DNA from: Embleya sp051903075
Lineage (GTDB): Bacteria; Actinomycetota; Actinomycetes; Streptomycetales; Streptomycetaceae
Direction of reading: 5' to 3'
DNA length: 64,000 bases
Assembly (NCBI RefSeq): GCF_051903075.1
Contig: NZ_CP182422.1
Coordinates: forward strand, 3,162,001-3,226,000
Made by a program: the position numbers and the translations under genes. The notes below the pieces were generated by a model. The model was given only the letters and a program-made list of their open reading frames with translations. It was not told the origin of the DNA and ran no database searches. This document shows positions 50,516 through 59,769 of the stretch, piece by piece; the first letter of the stretch is position 1; every line of letters starts with the position of its first letter.

Positions 50516-52975
50516 ATGATCGATGCCCCCGCCACCATCACCGGGCTGACCGACGCCGAGGTCGCCGAACGTGTCGCGGCCGGCCGGGTCAACGACGTGC
50601 CGGGCCGTTCGAGCCGCAGCGTCTCGGCGATCGTTCGGGGCAACGTCCTCACCCGGTTCAACGCCATCATCGGCACTCTGTTCGTGGTGATCCTGATCGT
50701 CGGCCCGATCCAGGACGGCCTGTTCGGCCTGGTCATCGTCGCCAACACGGCGATCGGCATCATCCAGGAACTGCGCGCCAAGCGCACCCTGGACACCCTG
50801 GCCGTGATCGGCGAGGCCAAACCCCGGGTGCGCCGCGGCGGGCACACGGTCGAGGTGTCCGCGCGCGAACTGGTCCTGGACGACGTCTGCGCGCTCGGCG
50901 CGGGCGAACAGGTCATGGTGGACGGCGTCGTGGTCGAGGCCGACGCGCTCGAACTGGACGAGTCGCTGCTGACCGGCGAGACCGATCCGGTCCACAAGAA
51001 GATCGGCGACCCGGTGATGTCCGGCAGCTTCGTGGCCGCCGGCAACGGCGCGTACCGGGCGGCCAAGGTCGGCGCCGACGCGTACGCCGCGCGACTCGCC
51101 GAGGAGGCGGGCCGGTTCACCCTGGTCGACTCGGAACTGCGTCAGGGGCTGAACCGGATCCTCACCTACGTCACCTGGCTGATGATCCCGGTCGGGATCC
51201 TGCTGATCATCAGCCAACTGCGCACCGACGACGGCCTGCCCAACGCACTGCGCGGCATGGTGGCCGGGCTGGTCACCATGGTCCCGGAAGGGCTGATGCT
51301 GCTCACCTCGGTCGCGTTCGCGGTCGGCGTGGTGCGGCTGGGCCGGAAGCAGTGCCTGGTCCAGGAGTTGCCCGCGATCGAGGGGCTGGCCCGGGTGGAC
51401 GTGGTGTGCCTGGACAAGACCGGCACGCTCACCGAGGGCGGCATGGACGTGGCCGAGGTCCGTACGCTCGACGACACCCTGCCGATCGGCCAGGCGCTCG
51501 GCGCCCTCGGCACCTCCGACCCGCGCCCGAACGCGAGCCTCCAGGCGATCGTGGACGCCTACCCGGCGCCGCGCGGGTGGTCGATCACCGACGTCGCCGC
51601 GTTCTCCTCGGCCCGCAAGTGGAGCGGGGCGAGCTTCGCCGAGCGCGGCACCTGGCTGCTGGGCGCGCCCGACGTGCTGCTGCCCGAGGGCCATCCGGTA
51701 CTGGCCGAGGTGGACGAATTGGGCGCGAAGGGGCTGCGGGTACTGCTGCTCGCGACCGCCGACGGGCTGACCGACGAGGCCGGCGCGCGGGCCCACCCGG
51801 CCGCGCTCGTGGTGCTCCAGCAGCGGCTGCGCCCGGACGCCGCCGAGACGCTGCGCTACTTCGCGGGCCAGGGCGTGGCGACCAAGGTGATCTCCGGGGA
51901 CAACGCGCTCGCGGTCGGCGCGGTCGCCGCCAAACTCGACCTGGCGGGCGCGAACCACGCCGTGGACGCCCGCCGACTGCCCGAGGACCGCACCGAACTC
52001 GGACAGGCGCTGGAGGAGAACACCGTCTTCGGCCGGGTCACCCCGCAGCAGAAGCGGGCCATGGTCGCCGCCCTCCAGGCCCGCGAGCACACGGTGGCGA
52101 TGACCGGCGACGGCGTGAACGACGTCCTCGCGCTCAAGGACGCCGACATCGGGGTGGCGATGGGCTCGGGCAGCGGGGCGAGCCGCGCGGTCGCCCAGAT
52201 CGTGCTCCTGGACAACCGCTTCGCCACGCTGCCCTCGGTGGTGGCCGAGGGGCGACGGGTGATCGGCAACATCGAGCGGGTCGCGAACCTGTTCCTGGTC
52301 AAGACCGTGTACGCGCTGCTCCTGTCGCTGCTGACCGGCGTCGCGGGCGTGGTCTTCCCGTTCCTGCCCCGCCACCTCACCCTGATCGGCTCGCTCACGA
52401 TCGGCGTACCGGCCTTCTTCCTGGCCCTGGCCCCCAACGCCGAACGCGCCCGCCGGGGCTTCGTCCCGCGCGTCCTGCGCTTCGCGATCCCGGGCGGCGT
52501 GGTGGCCGCGGGGGCGACGTTCCTGTCCTACTGGCTGGCCCACCTGAACAGCGGCACCGACCTGAAGGAGGACCGCACCACCGCGGTGATCACCCTGTTC
52601 CTGGTCGCGATGTGGATCCTGGCCATCGTCGCCCGCCCCTACGCGTGGTGGAAGATCGCCCTGATCGCGGCGATGGCGGCGGCCTTCCTGTTCACCCTCT
52701 ACGTCCCCTTCGCCGCCGACTTCTTCGCCCTCTACCCCCAGGACCAGGGCAACAACGGCACCGCGATCGGCATCGCCGTCATCGCCGCCGCCCTCCTGGA
52801 GGCGGGCCGGCACGTATCCGGTTCTGCTCAGCCGCCGCACGGGCGACGACGGGTAGGTCCGCACGACCCGCGCCCCGGGAGGGGCGGCTCGCCCAGGAGC
52901 CGCCCCTCCCCCGGGGTCAGACGCCGTCGAAGTCGCGTTCCGTGGCGAAGTGGGCGGCGTTTTCCGGGTGGGTGA
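50516..52975 (+). CDS. CtpE-like P-type cation ATPase with an abnormal C-terminal tail
   Basis: Pumps a cation at the cost of ATP; the mycobacterial relative CtpE is linked with calcium uptake. The phosphorylated Asp300 lies in CLDKTGTLTEGG. SLLTGETDP is the TGE loop, MVPEGLMLLTS the ion-binding helix 4, and TGDGVNDVLALKDADIGVAM the hinge. The membrane region ends near codon 765. The frame then runs on as an Arg/Pro-rich 45 codons through a terminator hairpin (52877-52910), overlapping the convergent gene by 59 nt. A frameshift or an abnormal stop is likely. An alternative stop, TAG at 52854, lies in another frame. Confidence 0.9.
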   Translation: MIDAPATITGLTDAEVAERVAAGRVNDVPGRSSRSVSAIVRGNVLTRFNAIIGTLFVVILIVGPIQDGLFGLVIVANTAIGIIQELRAKRTLDTLAVIGEAKPRVRRGGHTVEVSARELVLDDVCALGAGEQVMVDGVVVEADALELDESLLTGETDPVHKKIGDPVMSGSFVAAGNGAYRAAKVGADAYAARLAEEAGRFTLVDSELRQGLNRILTYVTWLMIPVGILLIISQLRTDDGLPNALRGMVAGLVTMVPEGLMLLTSVAFAVGVVRLGRKQCLVQELPAIEGLARVDVVCLDKTGTLTEGGMDVAEVRTLDDTLPIGQALGALGTSDPRPNASLQAIVDAYPAPRGWSITDVAAFSSARKWSGASFAERGTWLLGAPDVLLPEGHPVLAEVDELGAKGLRVLLLATADGLTDEAGARAHPAALVVLQQRLRPDAAETLRYFAGQGVATKVISGDNALAVGAVAAKLDLAGANHAVDARRLPEDRTELGQALEENTVFGRVTPQQKRAMVAALQAREHTVAMTGDGVNDVLALKDADIGVAMGSGSGASRAVAQIVLLDNRFATLPSVVAEGRRVIGNIERVANLFLVKTVYALLLSLLTGVAGVVFPFLPRHLTLIGSLTIGVPAFFLALAPNAERARRGFVPRVLRFAIPGGVVAAGATFLSYWLAHLNSGTDLKEDRTTAVITLFLVAMWILAIVARPYAWWKIALIAAMAAAFLFTLYVPFAADFFALYPQDQGNNGTAIGIAVIAAALLEAGRHVSGSAQPPHGRRRVGPHDPRPGRGGSPRSRPSPGVRRRRSRVPWRSGRRFPGG
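52877..52910. terminator. Hairpin terminator inside the ATPase 3' extension
   Basis: A perfect 14-bp stem (52877-52890 with 52897-52910) and GCCCAG loop. It sits 5' to the natural end of two convergent genes, yet inside the open frame of the ATPase, which argues that the true ATPase stop is upstream. Confidence 0.8.
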
Positions 52976-55900
52976 GGAGTTGTTCGACCTCGAAGCGGCG
53001 GTGCCATTCGCCGGCGGCCCAGGCCAGGCCGCGGGCGACGCCCTCGAAGGTGGTGGCGTGCACCTTGCCGTCGATGTAGCGCCAGTCCGCCTCCAGTTCG
53101 GTGCCGTCCGGGCCGGAGACGATCAGCTCCTCGTGTTCGACGTACTCCTTCGGCGCGTCGGGCATCGCCGCCAGCACGTCGTCCGGGACCTCGTGCACGG
53201 TGCCCTCGGAGAGCACCTTGCCGGGGATGGTCTCGGACAGCAGCGGTACGTCCAGCAGGTCGGCCAGCGCCTCCGCCCGGTCCGGGCGCACCGGCAGCAC
53301 CACGTGCGTCGCGTCGTCCGCAACCAGCGCCGCCAGGTCCGGCGCGTCGCCCACCAGCGCGTCCGCGACGTCGGCCACGGTCATCCGGCCGCCCGAGACC
53401 CCGCGCAGCTCGGTCGGCGCGGACAGCCGCTCCGGGGTCACCTCGGCCAACGCGGTGTACAGCGCGCGCAACTGGTCCCGGGTCACCGCCCGGTCCGGGT
53501 CCGCCAGGCGCTCGAGCAGCTCGTCCGGGCCGTCCGGGTCGGCCAGCAGCGCCGGGAGCGTCGTACGCACGCCCAGGGCGGTCAGGAACACCGGATCCAG
53601 GCTCGCCCGGACCCGGTCGTAGAGGCCGTGCAGCAGCCGGTCCCCGTCCAGCGCGAGCAGCCCCGCCGGACGCCGCCCGTCCAGCACCGGGTGCCCGCGC
53701 AGCCACCACGAGGTGTACGACGGCACCCGGGCCCGACCACCGTCGGGCAGCAGCACGTGCGCCGGCTCGGTCACCGCGTTCCGCAGCGGCGGCGTGGCCA
53801 GCACCTCCAGGGCCTCGTCCCACGCGTCGTCCGCGACCAGGTCCAGATCGCGCACCGCGGCGAACCCGGCCAGCACCGGCGGCACGCCCTGGTCGGGCAG
53901 GTGGTCGAGCACGTCGTCGAGCCAGTCGTCCTCGGCGTCCAGGTCGTGGTCGCAGCCGTCGTGGTCGAGGACCACGTCCTCCTCCCGGACCAGGCCGAAC
54001 GTGCCGAGCACGCCGACCGCCTCCAGCACGTCCTCGCCCCAGCGCTCGACCAGGTCCGGGTGTGCGACGCCGAGCGCGTCCGGCTCGACCACCGCGGCGA
54101 TCCGGCTGCCCGGCAGCATCAGCTCGCCCGCCGGCACCGCGTCGCCGTCCACGTCCGGCAGCAGCAGCGCGGCCAGCCACGGTTCGTCGCCGGCGGCGAT
54201 CCGGGCGGCCCGGACCAGCTCCAGGACCGCGTCGGCGATGTCGTCCCCCTCCTCGCCCTCGGTGACCGCGGCCCGCACCGCCGGATCGGCCAGCACCGCC
54301 CGCGGCGTGGCCCGGACCGCGCCGAGCCGCTCCAGGAGCGGATGCGTCGCGTCGGGGTGGGCCACCCGCAGCCGAAGCACGTCCAGCACCGCCGGGTCCG
54401 GACTCTCCGGGCAGGGCAGCAGCACCCCCCTCGGCCCGCGCACGATCCGACCGTCGGCCAGCGGCACCGGCAACGCGCCGAGCGCGTCCCGGGCCGCGGG
54501 GTCGAAGGCGTCGTACAGATCCCGCCACCAGCTCGGCTCCCGCTCCATCCCCGCGAGTTGGTCGACCACCTCGGCCAGCGGCAACCGACGCACCCCCAGC
54601 ACCCGCAACGCGGCGCTGCGATCCAGACCGGCCGGCAGCAGCCCGGCCACCACCGGCGCCAGCGCCTCGACCACTCGCGGGCCCGCCGTCTCGATCAGCA
54701 CCGCGTCGCGCGGGCGCAGCAGATCGCGGTCGCGCGCCGCGGTGCCCCGGTCGAGCAACAACGCGTCGCGATCGTCGGGTTCCGCCTCCACAACGGACGC
54801 GGCAACGCCCTCGGAGGCGCCCGAGGACCCGGCGCCCGGCGCCGCGGCCGGCAGGAACGCGGTCTCCGCGAGCCGATCGAGCACCGCCCGGCGCAGCAGC
54901 CCGTCCAGTTCCCCCTCGCCGGTCGGCCCCGGCACCAGGCTCAGCACGGCGGTGGTGGTCACCGGCCAGGTACCGAGCAGCCCGGCGTAGGTCTCGGCGG
55001 CCCGCTCGATCAGGAAGTCGCGCAGCGGGCCGGGCGCGGTGTGCCGGCGGGTCGGGTCCAGCGGGAAGGACGCGACGAGCAGGGCGGGCAGCCCCAGCGG
55101 CTCGTCGGTGGGCGTGGGCGCGTGCACGACGGGCCGTACGCTCGGCCGGCGCGGATGGTCGGCGGCGTCCAGCGGCACCGCCCACAACACCGACCAGGCG
55201 GCCCGCCGGCGCTCCTCGGTGGGCCGGTCGGCGAGCAGCGCGGGCTCCAGCGCGCCGCCGTCCTCGGCGACCCGCCAGCGGGTCTGCACGCCGTTGTCGG
55301 TCACCACCAGGGCGCCGCCGTCGGCCCGGCAGGTCAGCGTCCGCACACCCTCCGGCGTCTCGATCACGATCTCGCCGAGCCGGCGCAGGGTGAGCAGCAG
55401 CGCGTCGTCGACCTCGGCGAGCAGCCGGGCGGCCAGGTCCACCGCGGCGCCGTCGCGCAGCGGCAGCACCACGCACGTGTCGTAGTCCTCGGGCGGGGTG
55501 CCCTCGGCCGGCATCGGCAGCCGCAGCACCGGCACGGCGCCGTCGCGCCGGGCCAGTTCGTCGGTGAGTCCGGCGTTGTCCCGGGCCTGTTCCGCGACCA
55601 GGTCGCGGGCCTCGTGCAGGGACCAGCGCACCCCGCCGGTCCGGGAGAGCACACACGGCTCGTCGGTGACCGCGAGCACCGCGGCGAAGCCGACCCCGAA
55701 CCGGCCGACCGCCTCCGGCCCGTCGTCGCGCTTGGCCGAGGCGCGCAGCGTGGACAGCGCCTCGACGCCCGGCGCGTGCAGCGGGTCGCCGGTGTTGGCC
55801 GCGACCAGGACCCCGTCGCGCAGGGTCAGCCGGAGCCGGCCCACCACGCCGGCCCGGGCTGCGGCGTCGGCGGCGTTCTGCGCGAGTTCGACCACCAGTC

Positions 55901-56033
55901 GATCGCGATAGCCGCCGAGGGCGAGTTCCTCCTCGGCGTTCGCGTCCTCCCGAAAACGTGCGGGCGACGCGCCCCACGCGTCCAGTACGGCTCGCCGAAG
56001 CGAAGCGGTGCCAAAGCGGTCGTCGATGCCCAT
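52917..56033 (-). CDS. Sacsin/Hsp90-like ATP-binding protein
   Basis: 1038 aa. The N-terminal GHKL ATP-binding domain shows ELAQNAADAAARAG (N box, Asn binds Mg-ATP), LVAANTGDPLHAPGVEAL (G1) and VGRFGVGFAAVLAV (G2). The remaining 800 residues are long helical and acidic with no recognised enzyme motif. Similar large actinobacterial proteins are annotated as sacsin N-terminal ATP-binding-like. The function is unknown; a chaperone-like or phage-defence-type role is possible. The ATG at 56033 starts homology. Its 3' end overlaps the ATPase tail. Confidence 0.82.
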   Translation of the reverse strand: MGIDDRFGTASLRRAVLDAWGASPARFREDANAEEELALGGYRDRLVVELAQNAADAAARAGVVGRLRLTLRDGVLVAANTGDPLHAPGVEALSTLRASAKRDDGPEAVGRFGVGFAAVLAVTDEPCVLSRTGGVRWSLHEARDLVAEQARDNAGLTDELARRDGAVPVLRLPMPAEGTPPEDYDTCVVLPLRDGAAVDLAARLLAEVDDALLLTLRRLGEIVIETPEGVRTLTCRADGGALVVTDNGVQTRWRVAEDGGALEPALLADRPTEERRRAAWSVLWAVPLDAADHPRRPSVRPVVHAPTPTDEPLGLPALLVASFPLDPTRRHTAPGPLRDFLIERAAETYAGLLGTWPVTTTAVLSLVPGPTGEGELDGLLRRAVLDRLAETAFLPAAAPGAGSSGASEGVAASVVEAEPDDRDALLLDRGTAARDRDLLRPRDAVLIETAGPRVVEALAPVVAGLLPAGLDRSAALRVLGVRRLPLAEVVDQLAGMEREPSWWRDLYDAFDPAARDALGALPVPLADGRIVRGPRGVLLPCPESPDPAVLDVLRLRVAHPDATHPLLERLGAVRATPRAVLADPAVRAAVTEGEEGDDIADAVLELVRAARIAAGDEPWLAALLLPDVDGDAVPAGELMLPGSRIAAVVEPDALGVAHPDLVERWGEDVLEAVGVLGTFGLVREEDVVLDHDGCDHDLDAEDDWLDDVLDHLPDQGVPPVLAGFAAVRDLDLVADDAWDEALEVLATPPLRNAVTEPAHVLLPDGGRARVPSYTSWWLRGHPVLDGRRPAGLLALDGDRLLHGLYDRVRASLDPVFLTALGVRTTLPALLADPDGPDELLERLADPDRAVTRDQLRALYTALAEVTPERLSAPTELRGVSGGRMTVADVADALVGDAPDLAALVADDATHVVLPVRPDRAEALADLLDVPLLSETIPGKVLSEGTVHEVPDDVLAAMPDAPKEYVEHEELIVSGPDGTELEADWRYIDGKVHATTFEGVARGLAWAAGEWHRRFEVEQLLTHPENAAHFATERDFDGV

Positions 56034-56281
56034 GCCGTGCGCCGTCCCTCGATCGCGGATGTGGCCGGAACCCTATTGCGTTTCCGGCGCGGCGGCCGCT
56101 CGGCGATCCCGGTCCGCGGAAAGCCGCGCGAAACGGCGTGGGGACGATGCGGACAGGCAGTGGATCAAGTCACACAAAATCCATACAAACGACAAACAGC
56201 ACTCCTCTGGTCGACCCGGTCGCTACGGGAGTAGACACATCCCGTGGGGGGCGACCCCAGTCGGCTACGGAAGGGGACAAC

Positions 56282-56539
56282 GTGGCTATCTACCGCACGC
56301 AGATCCAGTACGGAGCACCCAACGCGCCCTGGCACGACGACGCGGACCTCGCGATCGTCATCCAGACGCGCAACGCCGTCGTGCCGGACAAGGCACGTCC
56401 GGCGACGGGCACCCAGGTCACCTGGTCCGGTCCGCAGGGCAACGGATCGATCACGTTCTTCGACGACGGCGCGAGCTTCCAGGGCGCCGCGCAGTTCCCG
56501 GGCGAGGGCCCGGTCGCCTACCGGGGCACGGCCCGCTGA
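56282..56539 (+). CDS. Single-module OAA/ESA-2-type lectin
   Basis: 85 aa, one module. IQYGAPNAPWHDDADLAI and the end AAQFPGEGPVAYRGT echo the OAA-homologue lectins of cyanobacteria, algae and myxobacteria (QWGG..APWH.GG.W and TMTY.GEGPIGFRG), which bind high-mannose glycans. The known lectins have two or four modules of about 66 residues; here there is one. The GTG start follows AAGGGG. There is no signal peptide, so it is probably cytoplasmic or released by another route. Its upstream gap has an AT-rich promoter-like patch (about 56168-56205). A terminator follows. Confidence 0.8.
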   Translation: MAIYRTQIQYGAPNAPWHDDADLAIVIQTRNAVVPDKARPATGTQVTWSGPQGNGSITFFDDGASFQGAAQFPGEGPVAYRGTAR

Positions 56540-56594
56540 GTCGACCTCGGGAACCGAGTCGGCCGCGCGAGCCGAGTCGATCTCGCGAACGCAT

Positions 56595-56625
56595 CGAAGC
56601 CGCCACCGATTCGGTGGCGGCTTCG
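56595..56625 (+). terminator. Terminator of the lectin gene
   Basis: A perfect 14-bp stem (56595-56608 with 56612-56625) and 3-nt loop, 56 nt after the lectin stop. Confidence 0.85.
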
Positions 56626-56739
56626 TCGTGCGCTCGACCGGACCGGGCCGTGTCCGCCGGACAGGACCCGGAACCGATCGCACGCTGCGGACATTCCGGA
56701 TATTCAGCGTAATTCGGATTAATTGCATCTCGCGGTCGA

Positions 56740-57582
56740 TCAGGAGTGGCCCAACTGGTCCTCTCCGGGCTCCATGCCGTCCTCGTCCACCGCGCTCTCG
56801 ACCGGGCGGATCCGCACGGTCTCGATCCGGTACTCGTCCAGGGACAGCTCGGCCGCCGGCGTCGCGGCGGGCATCACCGCGGCCTCCGAGTGGCCACCGC
56901 AGCCGTAGGCCAGCGAGACCATCCGACCGTCGGCGGGCGAATACTCGTTGGCGCACACGCCGAACGCCTGCCCGAGCGGCCCGCCGACCTTGACCAGGAA
57001 GCCGCAGCTCGTGCAATGCGCGGGCGCGGCCTGGGCCATCGGCGTGGCTCGGCCGAAATGCTCGTCCCAGCGGTCGGCGGCCAGATCGCGTCCGACCGGG
57101 GACAGTACGCGTGCGCGCCCCTGCCCCAGCTCGTACGCGACCGCCTTGGGGCCGAGCCCGATCGGCTCGGTCGATTCCTCCTCTGTCTCGTCCGCTCCGG
57201 TGTAACCGAATTCGAGACGGGGGTCGTCGGCGTCGGTGGGCAACAGGTCGCCCACGCCGAGGTCTCCGGGACGAAGGCGCTCGTTCCACGGCACCCACGC
57301 GGGCGCGAGCAGCGCCTCGGGGCCGGGTACGAGGACCGTTTCGTCCACGGTCACCAGCTTGGCGCGGGGCGCCCGGGCAACGGTCACCGCCCAGCGCCAG
57401 CCGTGGTAGGCGGACTCGCGGCACGCGAACAGGTGGGTGACCAGGCGATCACCATCCACCTGTACACCCAGATGCTCGCCGACGGAGTCCTGACCTGCGG
57501 CTTCCTCGGCAGCGGCGAAGGCAAGATCAACCGCCTCTGCGCAGAGGCGGTCCGGGGTTCGACTACGGGTCGCGGCACTCAC
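56740..57582 (-). CDS. DUF3027 family protein
   Basis: 280 aa conserved in actinobacteria, function unknown to me. The N-terminal LVTHLFACRESAYHGWRWAV followed by VLVPGPEALLAPAWVPWNER is the family signature. A CTSCGFLVKVGG and a later CANEYSPADGRMVSLAYGCG form a Cys4-like zinc-ribbon pattern. The Asp/Glu-rich C-terminus is acidic. In streptomycetes it lies beside the MFS and mqnB genes, as here, divergent from them. Confidence 0.85.
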   Translation of the reverse strand: MSAATRSRTPDRLCAEAVDLAFAAAEEAAGQDSVGEHLGVQVDGDRLVTHLFACRESAYHGWRWAVTVARAPRAKLVTVDETVLVPGPEALLAPAWVPWNERLRPGDLGVGDLLPTDADDPRLEFGYTGADETEEESTEPIGLGPKAVAYELGQGRARVLSPVGRDLAADRWDEHFGRATPMAQAAPAHCTSCGFLVKVGGPLGQAFGVCANEYSPADGRMVSLAYGCGGHSEAAVMPAATPAAELSLDEYRIETVRIRPVESAVDEDGMEPGEDQLGHS

Positions 57583-57725
57583 GAGAGTGATTCTCTCTCA
57601 CGCGTCGAAGGTCTCCACCGCCGATACCCTCAAAACACGTCCGATTCCCGAACGGGCGCGCGGAGCGAGCCCTTCCTGGCGTGTCGCGACCGCATCATCC
57701 GAGGGAGCAAGGGCAGGATCCCGGC

Positions 57726-59294
57726 GTGGCAGCCTCCAAGACCAGTACCGCATCACGGCGCACCATTCGCGCGCCCGGCTCCACCCGCGGGTCGTCCGGC
57801 AGGAACCGAGGTCCGGGGCGTCGTGCGCTCGGTCGGTTCGGTGGCCTGTTCACCGGCGGCTTCGGCAAACTCCGCGGCGCGGCCCGGGCCAAGGGCGCCG
57901 GCGAGAGCGGCCTGGCGAAGCTGATCGAGTTGCACCTGATCAACAACGCGGGCGACGCGCTGGTGACCATGGCCCTGGCCACCACGATGTTCTTCTCGGT
58001 GCCCACCGGCGAGGCGCGCGACCGGGTCGCGATGTACCTGCTGATCACCCTCGCGCCGTTCGCGCTGCTCGCGCCGGTGCTCGGGCCGATCCTGGACCGG
58101 ATGCGCCGAGGTCGCCGCTTCGCGATGGCGCTGGCGATGCTGGTCCGGGTGGGGCTGTGCTGGTTGATGGCCGGCTCGGTCAACGACGGCGGCCTGGAGT
58201 TGTACCCGGCGGCGTTCGGCGTGCTGGTGTCCTCGAAGGTGTACGGGGTCAGCCGCAGCGCGGTGGTGCCCCGGCTCCAGCCGCGCTCGGTCTCGCTGGT
58301 CAAGGCGAACTCGCGGATCACCATGTTCGGCCTGATCGGCACGATGGGCGCGGCGCCGGTGGCGGGCGGCCTGAAATACGCGTTCGGCACGCCCGGGATC
58401 CTGTACGGCGCCTGCGTGGTGTTCACCTTCGGCGCGATCCTGTCCTTCACGCTGCCGTCGAAGGTCGACTCGGCCGAGGGCGAGGACCGGGCGTCGTTCA
58501 CCGCCGAGGCCCCCGGCGTCGAACACGAGCGCAAGGTGTCGCTGGCCAAATTGCGCGGCGGCAAGGGCGGTACGAGCACCGAGACGGTGCCCGAGCCCCG
58601 GGCCGAGGAGTCGGGCGAGGGCCCGGCCGCGGCGGGCGGCGAGCGCGAATCCGGGCGCAAGCCGATCCGGGTCAAGACCTCGCGGCGGTTGCGCAGCGTG
58701 GGCCCGTCGGTGGTCCAGGCGTTGTGGGCGAACGCGGCGCTGCGCGGCTTCTCCGGGTTCCTGATCATGTTCCTGGGCTTCTTGATGCGCAAGCACCCGG
58801 TCGCCGACCTGTCCGCCACCCAGGCCACCATCGCGGTGGTGATCGCCGCCGCGGTCGGCAACGCGATCGGCACCGCGCTCGGCGCGTGGCTCAAGTCCCG
58901 CGCGCCGGAGGTGATCATCACCGCCGTGTTGCTCGCGTCCGCGTCCTGCGCGGCGTGGGCGGCGGTGATGTACAGCCTGGTCACGGTGCTCGCGGTGGCG
59001 GCGGTGGCCGGTCTCGCCCAGGCACTGGGCAAGTTGTCGCTGGACGCGATGATCCAGCGCGACATCCCCGAGGCGGTGCGCACCTCCGCGTTCGCCCGGA
59101 CCGAGACCGCGCTCCAGGTGGCGTGGGTGGTCGGCGGCGGCGTGGGCATCGCGTTGCCGCTGAACGGCACGCTCGGGATGAGCGTGGCGGCCGGCGTGCT
59201 GACCCTGGCGCTGGTGATCGTGGGCCGCAAACTGACGACGCGCCGGGCGCGCCGCAAGCGGTCCCCCGGCATGCGGCTGCGAACCGCCCGGTAA
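57726..59294 (+). CDS. MFS-like transporter upstream of the menaquinone genes
   Basis: 522 aa with about 11-12 helices. A basic N-terminal tail precedes AKLIELHLINNAGDALVTMA. VLGPILDRMRRGRRFAMAL is a loop 2-3 motif. A charged cytoplasmic insertion of about 80 residues (280-360) separates the two halves. The ligand is unknown. The GTG at 57726 is preferred because the homology begins just after it. It is 10 nt from the DUF2771 gene, so an operon with mqnB and mqnD is plausible. Confidence 0.85.
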   Translation: MAASKTSTASRRTIRAPGSTRGSSGRNRGPGRRALGRFGGLFTGGFGKLRGAARAKGAGESGLAKLIELHLINNAGDALVTMALATTMFFSVPTGEARDRVAMYLLITLAPFALLAPVLGPILDRMRRGRRFAMALAMLVRVGLCWLMAGSVNDGGLELYPAAFGVLVSSKVYGVSRSAVVPRLQPRSVSLVKANSRITMFGLIGTMGAAPVAGGLKYAFGTPGILYGACVVFTFGAILSFTLPSKVDSAEGEDRASFTAEAPGVEHERKVSLAKLRGGKGGTSTETVPEPRAEESGEGPAAAGGERESGRKPIRVKTSRRLRSVGPSVVQALWANAALRGFSGFLIMFLGFLMRKHPVADLSATQATIAVVIAAAVGNAIGTALGAWLKSRAPEVIITAVLLASASCAAWAAVMYSLVTVLAVAAVAGLAQALGKLSLDAMIQRDIPEAVRTSAFARTETALQVAWVVGGGVGIALPLNGTLGMSVAAGVLTLALVIVGRKLTTRRARRKRSPGMRLRTAR

Positions 59295-59304
59295 TCTTCG
59301 GATC

Positions 59305-59766
59305 ATGAAGACTCGCCGCCCTGCCGCCCTCGCCGGCGCCGCCGTCCTGGGCGCGCTCGCCCTGACGGGTTGCAACCTCGACAAGCCCACGCCGATCGTG
59401 ACCATGGTCAGCGGGACGACGTCGGTCCACTCCGAGGCCGAGTGCTACAAGGACGACGGCTCGATCGACGAGAAGAAGGTCGACGGCTGCCTGAACAAGA
59501 CCGACGGCCTCACCAAGCTCTCGGTCTCCGAGGGTGGCGGCTTCTCGATCGGCGTGGACAAGGAACTCGCCGACGACGGCTGGGTGCTCCTGGTCGACGG
59601 CAAGCCGCAGACCCAGTCGCCGATCAAGACCACGTACTACTCGGGCCTTCGGCTGAGCTACGGCACGCCGGAGAAGGAGAGCGAGCCGCTGCTGGTGCAG
59701 GTCGTGCAGCCGGACGGCAAGCAGGGCTACCGGGGCATCTGGTCGTTCAAGGTCGCGAAGAAGTAA
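59305..59766 (+). CDS. DUF2771 lipoprotein
   Basis: 153 aa. The signal peptide and lipobox ALALTGC give Cys23 as the lipidated residue. The outer domain is a compact beta-rich segment (GGGFSIGVDKELADDGWVLL and YSGLRLSYGTPEKES) of family DUF2771. It is the second gene of the MFS-DUF2771-mqnB-mqnD unit, 3 nt before mqnB. No enzyme motif is seen. Confidence 0.85.
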   Translation: MKTRRPAALAGAAVLGALALTGCNLDKPTPIVTMVSGTTSVHSEAECYKDDGSIDEKKVDGCLNKTDGLTKLSVSEGGGFSIGVDKELADDGWVLLVDGKPQTQSPIKTTYYSGLRLSYGTPEKESEPLLVQVVQPDGKQGYRGIWSFKVAKK

Positions 59767-59769
59767 CCG

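Noticed and set aside
50495..52864. 789-codon minus-strand open frame opposite the ATPase
   Set aside because: Antisense shadow of the P-type ATPase, rich in Arg/His/Gly, no motif.
52950..56234. 1094-codon + strand open frame
   Set aside because: Antisense to the sacsin-like gene, which has clear ATP-binding motifs. High GC keeps the antisense frame free of stops.
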